From: an uncultured Bacteroidales bacterium
GTDB lineage: Bacteria > Bacteroidota > Bacteroidia > Bacteroidales > UBA932
Length of the DNA: 14,411 nucleotides
Assembly: GCA_946549475.1 (NCBI GenBank)
Contig: CAMNQO010000023.1
Location: forward strand, 1 to 14,411
Direction: 5' to 3'
Both the position numbers and the translations under genes were made by a program. The notes below the pieces were generated by a model. It made no database searches, was not told the origin of the DNA, and saw only the letters and a list, made by a program, of their open reading frames with translations. Shown here one piece after another: positions 11,670-14,411 of the stretch. How positions within the stretch are numbered: position 1 is the first letter of the stretch; the number at the start of each line of letters is the position of its first letter.

Positions 11670-14411
11670 TCTGTAATCGTCACGCGTTTGTTGCCTTTCT
11701 CCCGTATCTGTTTGAGTTCCTGTTGCTCCAGGACGCTCCTTTTCTCCCGTCCGGTCAGCAGATTACGGAAATAATGGCCGAAATGATTGAATTCTTGTTG
11801 CCAGGATATGCCCAGTCCCATGCGTTGCAAATTGTCCAGATAGTTGGTGAACTGATCGGCGGAGTGGGAAAACGCACTGGCCCGCAGGGTGCCGGACTTG
11901 TTGATTTTGACCTCGATGTCGAGGTCTCCGACCACTTCATTGCGGTTGCCGCCGCCGGTCATGCGCTGTTTGTTGCCGATGTTGCCGTTCACCGTCACAC
12001 GGTTGTTGAACAGTTGTGTGGAGACGGCGACATCGAAGATACTGGTCCCCGAAGTGCCCGGCTGGTAGTTGAATCCCAGGTCCAGCGGGATGTCCAGTTT
12101 CATGAAGATATTGTTGAGTTGGGTGGTCATCAGGTCGCTCACATTGTTGTAGAGGTTGTTGGTGTTGTCCTCGATGCCGCTTTGCTCATCCGGAATGAAA
12201 GTGCCGGTCACAAGCAGGGCCAGGAACTGGCGCTGGACCTTGTCGTCGGTGGAAAAGGCGGATTCGACACGGGTTTTGACTGTCGGCTCGAGGTCGGGAA
12301 CCTGGATGGAAAAGGCGACATGCGGGTTTCTGAGTTTGTCCGTCACTTTGATGCCGCATTCCACGACACGGCGGGATGTGACGGCCGTCGTATCGGCGAT
12401 GATGGCCGCGAGCGAAGCCTTGGTCTTATAGACGGCGTCGATGTCGAGCGTGGTCTCCATGACATCGCCTCCGAAGGAGACGGTACTGCCATTGTTGATC
12501 GTGAAGTCGCGGGCTGTGAGTCCCAGTGCGACGAAGCGTACTTTTCCTTCCTGGATTTCGTAGTTGCCGTTGAGTTTGAACAAATCCCGGGCGGGGCGTA
12601 TGTCGATGAGAATGTTGCCCTGGCCGCCCGCCGTGATGCGGCTGCCGTTGAATTTGTTGATGTCGATGTGGGCTCTCACGTCCGGGGTGACATCCAGATT
12701 CAATTTGACCGTCAGGTCGCTGGCGGACTGCTGCCGGACCTTGCGGCGGACGACGGTTTTCTGTCCGGCCGTTTCGGGACTCTTGAACTTGAGCAGCGAA
12801 GCCCCGGAGCCTTCCGTGCCGCCTTCCAGCGTGAGGTTGAAATCGCTGCCGATGCCCGATGTGGAGGCCCGTATGTCGAGGGTGAGGGCGTCGAAAGGCC
12901 CGGTGATGTCCATGCTTCCGGAGCCGTAGATGTGTCCGTAGAAATTGTAGAAATCCTTGTCTTTTTCCTTGATGTCCAGCAGTTCCATTTTCTCTACGGC
13001 GATGTGCAGGTCGGCGACGGGCTGCTTGAACCCATTGAACAGGATGCCGCCCCGGAGCGTGCCGGAAGCCCCGGCGCTGTCCTTGAGGATGGCGTCCCGG
13101 AAATAGATGCCCTTGTTGTCCAGTTGCAGGCCGCTGTAAACCCCATAGGTCACCTTGGTATAGTCGATGCCCAGCCAGGCATCCTCCAGGCGGAGGTCGT
13201 GACTGCTCAGCCGCAGCCGTTCCGGGTCCTGGAAATTGCCGTCCAGGGTCACCAGGCCGCACAGTTGTCCGTCCACCCGGTTGAAGATGTCTTTGACGAA
13301 GAAACTGAACATGCCCATTTCAAAACGGTCGAAATCCCCGGACAGGAAAAAGTCGTCGGTTTCAGGGGAGTAGGAGAGGCCGATTTCAAAGGTGGGAGCA
13401 TGGTTGTAGGAGTTGTCCAACTGCAGGGTGTAGCGCTTGAGGTCTTCATCCCATTCGCTGCTCAGCAGGAGGGTCCCCAGCGCCCTTCCGTCAAAGACCG
13501 TAGAGTCGCAGATGATGTCGGCATCGGCGCCGAAACGGCCGTTCTTGCGGTTGATGACCGCTTCTCCGGAAAGACTGCCCTCGAAAGCGGGAATTTCGCT
13601 GCTCAAAAATCCGCTGATGAGATCCAGGTCGAATTGGTTCATGCGCACGCCCAGGGAGTCGCTCATGTCTTTGGCGCCGATTTTTCCGTCGATGAAAATG
13701 CCTTCTTCCCGGTGTTGCAGGGCGAATTTGTCAATCCGGATGCCTTCGCCCTTGCGCATGAGCAGGCGGCTGGGCGAGATGGTCCAAGTCTTGGAGCCCA
13801 CGGAAAAACGGGAAGGACCGATGCCTGCCGCCGTCTCTCCCGGCAGGCTCAAATCCGCCCACAGTCCCAGGTCGATGTCCTGGACGCTGAATTGTCCGAG
13901 GTCGATTTCCCGGCATGCAAGTCTGCTGTTGATGCGTCCGGAGAGATTGTCCAGCCCGATGCGTATGCCGGTCATCTCACTGGCATCGACCGAAAAACGG
14001 TCGCAGCCTGCTTCTCCCGTCATCAGCCCGTTTTCATCCACTTGCAGGTGAAAATCCGTCCCGTTGGCGACACCCATGCCGGGCGAAAGGAAAGCCAGCA
14101 GTTTTTCCATGCTGCGGCAATGGAAATCCAAGTCATACCGGCTTCCGTCCCAGGGACGGCTGTCGGTGTGCAGCAATTGTCTGACATTGACGCCGAGAAA
14201 ATGCAGGATGGAACGGGAGCCGGTAAAGTTGGCGTCGAACATCTCGCTGCCCAGATGGATCCTGGAGGCTCCGCCCGAATCCCCTTCCGTCTCGTAGTTG
14301 TGCGACTCCAGTAACCTGGATAGGTTGGAGTCGGAGACGTTGTCGACTTTCACTATCACGCGGGAAGGCGACTTCGAACCGGTCCCGAGCAGTCCGTTGG
14401 ACCATTCCATG
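11666..14411 (-). CDS. tamB: TamB-like translocation/assembly protein, C-terminal part (5' end outside window)
   Basis: TamB proteins span the periplasm and act with an Omp85 protein (TamA or BamA-like) in outer-membrane protein insertion and phospholipid transport. The frame is open to the window edge, so the N-terminal signal anchor and several hundred residues are missing; about 914 residues are visible. They consist of long repeated beta-strand stretches alternating polar and hydrophobic residues, typical of the hydrophobic-groove taco fold, with no membrane segment. The last ~350 residues correspond to the TamB/DUF490 domain, including LGFNYQPGTSGTSIFDVAVS, LFNNRVTVNGNIG and DLDIEVKINKSGTLR. 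The protein ends in a charged tail. Its stop overlaps the next start (ATGA). A plain AsmA-like family member is the alternative, but the C-terminal part argues for TamB. Confidence 0.88.
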   Translation of the reverse strand, partial: MEWSNGLLGTGSKSPSRVIVKVDNVSDSNLSRLLESHNYETEGDSGGASRIHLGSEMFDANFTGSRSILHFLGVNVRQLLHTDSRPWDGSRYDLDFHCRSMEKLLAFLSPGMGVANGTDFHLQVDENGLMTGEAGCDRFSVDASEMTGIRIGLDNLSGRINSRLACREIDLGQFSVQDIDLGLWADLSLPGETAAGIGPSRFSVGSKTWTISPSRLLMRKGEGIRIDKFALQHREEGIFIDGKIGAKDMSDSLGVRMNQFDLDLISGFLSSEIPAFEGSLSGEAVINRKNGRFGADADIICDSTVFDGRALGTLLLSSEWDEDLKRYTLQLDNSYNHAPTFEIGLSYSPETDDFFLSGDFDRFEMGMFSFFVKDIFNRVDGQLCGLVTLDGNFQDPERLRLSSHDLRLEDAWLGIDYTKVTYGVYSGLQLDNKGIYFRDAILKDSAGASGTLRGGILFNGFKQPVADLHIAVEKMELLDIKEKDKDFYNFYGHIYGSGSMDITGPFDALTLDIRASTSGIGSDFNLTLEGGTEGSGASLLKFKSPETAGQKTVVRRKVRQQSASDLTVKLNLDVTPDVRAHIDINKFNGSRITAGGQGNILIDIRPARDLFKLNGNYEIQEGKVRFVALGLTARDFTINNGSTVSFGGDVMETTLDIDAVYKTKASLAAIIADTTAVTSRRVVECGIKVTDKLRNPHVAFSIQVPDLEPTVKTRVESAFSTDDKVQRQFLALLVTGTFIPDEQSGIEDNTNNLYNNVSDLMTTQLNNIFMKLDIPLDLGFNYQPGTSGTSIFDVAVSTQLFNNRVTVNGNIGNKQRMTGGGNRNEVVGDLDIEVKINKSGTLRASAFSHSADQFTNYLDNLQRMGLGISWQQEFNHFGHYFRNLLTGREKRSVLEQQELKQIREKGNKRVTITE

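Noticed and set aside
11723..14314. Very long open frame (863 codons) on the plus strand opposite tamB
   Set aside because: It is the antisense of a clear TamB frame, matches no family, and such mirror frames are common in GC-rich genes.
1..14411. Mobile elements, CRISPR arrays, integrase sites or toxin-antitoxin pairs
   Set aside because: No transposase, integrase, direct-repeat array or paired small toxin genes were seen. The tRNA could serve as an integration site, but no repeated tRNA end or integrase is present.

Overview
The window looks like chromosomal DNA from a GC-rich, probably anaerobic member of the Bacteroidota, most likely Bacteroidales. Three things point there. Three intergenic sites carry perfect matches to TAnnTTTG, the -7 element of the Bacteroidota primary sigma factor. 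The proteins resemble Bacteroidales families: a flavodiiron protein, an HAD-IIA phosphatase, a TIGR02172-like kinase, a short RsmI-type paralogue, a CxCxxC metallo-hydrolase and TamB. Shine-Dalgarno sequences are nearly absent before starts. Genes are packed tightly; the largest gap is about 93 bases. I saw no phage, transposon, integron or CRISPR features.

Layout. (1) Bases 1-3615, plus strand: the C-terminal half of citrate synthase, NAD synthetase, a flavodiiron protein and an HAD-IIA phosphatase, closely spaced in one direction. (2) Bases 3628-4737, minus strand: a STAS domain fused to an aminoglycoside-phosphotransferase-like kinase. (3) Bases 4831-7265, plus strand: cardiolipin synthase, then an MscS-type channel with its own promoter. 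(4) Bases 7262-8363, minus strand: a strong promoter, tRNA-Arg(CCG), a 115-residue charged helical protein starting 6 bases after the tRNA, then Fe-type superoxide dismutase, whose stop overlaps the mscS stop in a shared TTAA. (5) Bases 8371-14411, minus strand: a compact operon running tamB (cut by the window edge), RsmI-like methyltransferase, folB, mtaB and a PhnP-like metallo-hydrolase, with two ATGA stop/start overlaps.

How the genes fit together. The left cluster joins central carbon and NAD metabolism with oxygen/NO detoxification by the flavodiiron protein; superoxide dismutase adds a second oxygen-defence enzyme. Cardiolipin synthase and MscS form a membrane/turgor pair. The right operon joins outer-membrane assembly (TamB) with RNA modification (RsmI-like, MtaB) and folate synthesis (FolB).

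Most genes are ordinary housekeeping genes and I found no clearly new defence or mobile system. The best candidates for a second look are the STAS-kinase fusion, whose STAS domain has lost the phosphorylatable serine; the tRNA-Arg, unknown protein and SOD arrangement, where tRNA 3' processing would create an mRNA with a 6-base leader; and the FolB protein lacking the conserved catalytic tyrosine.
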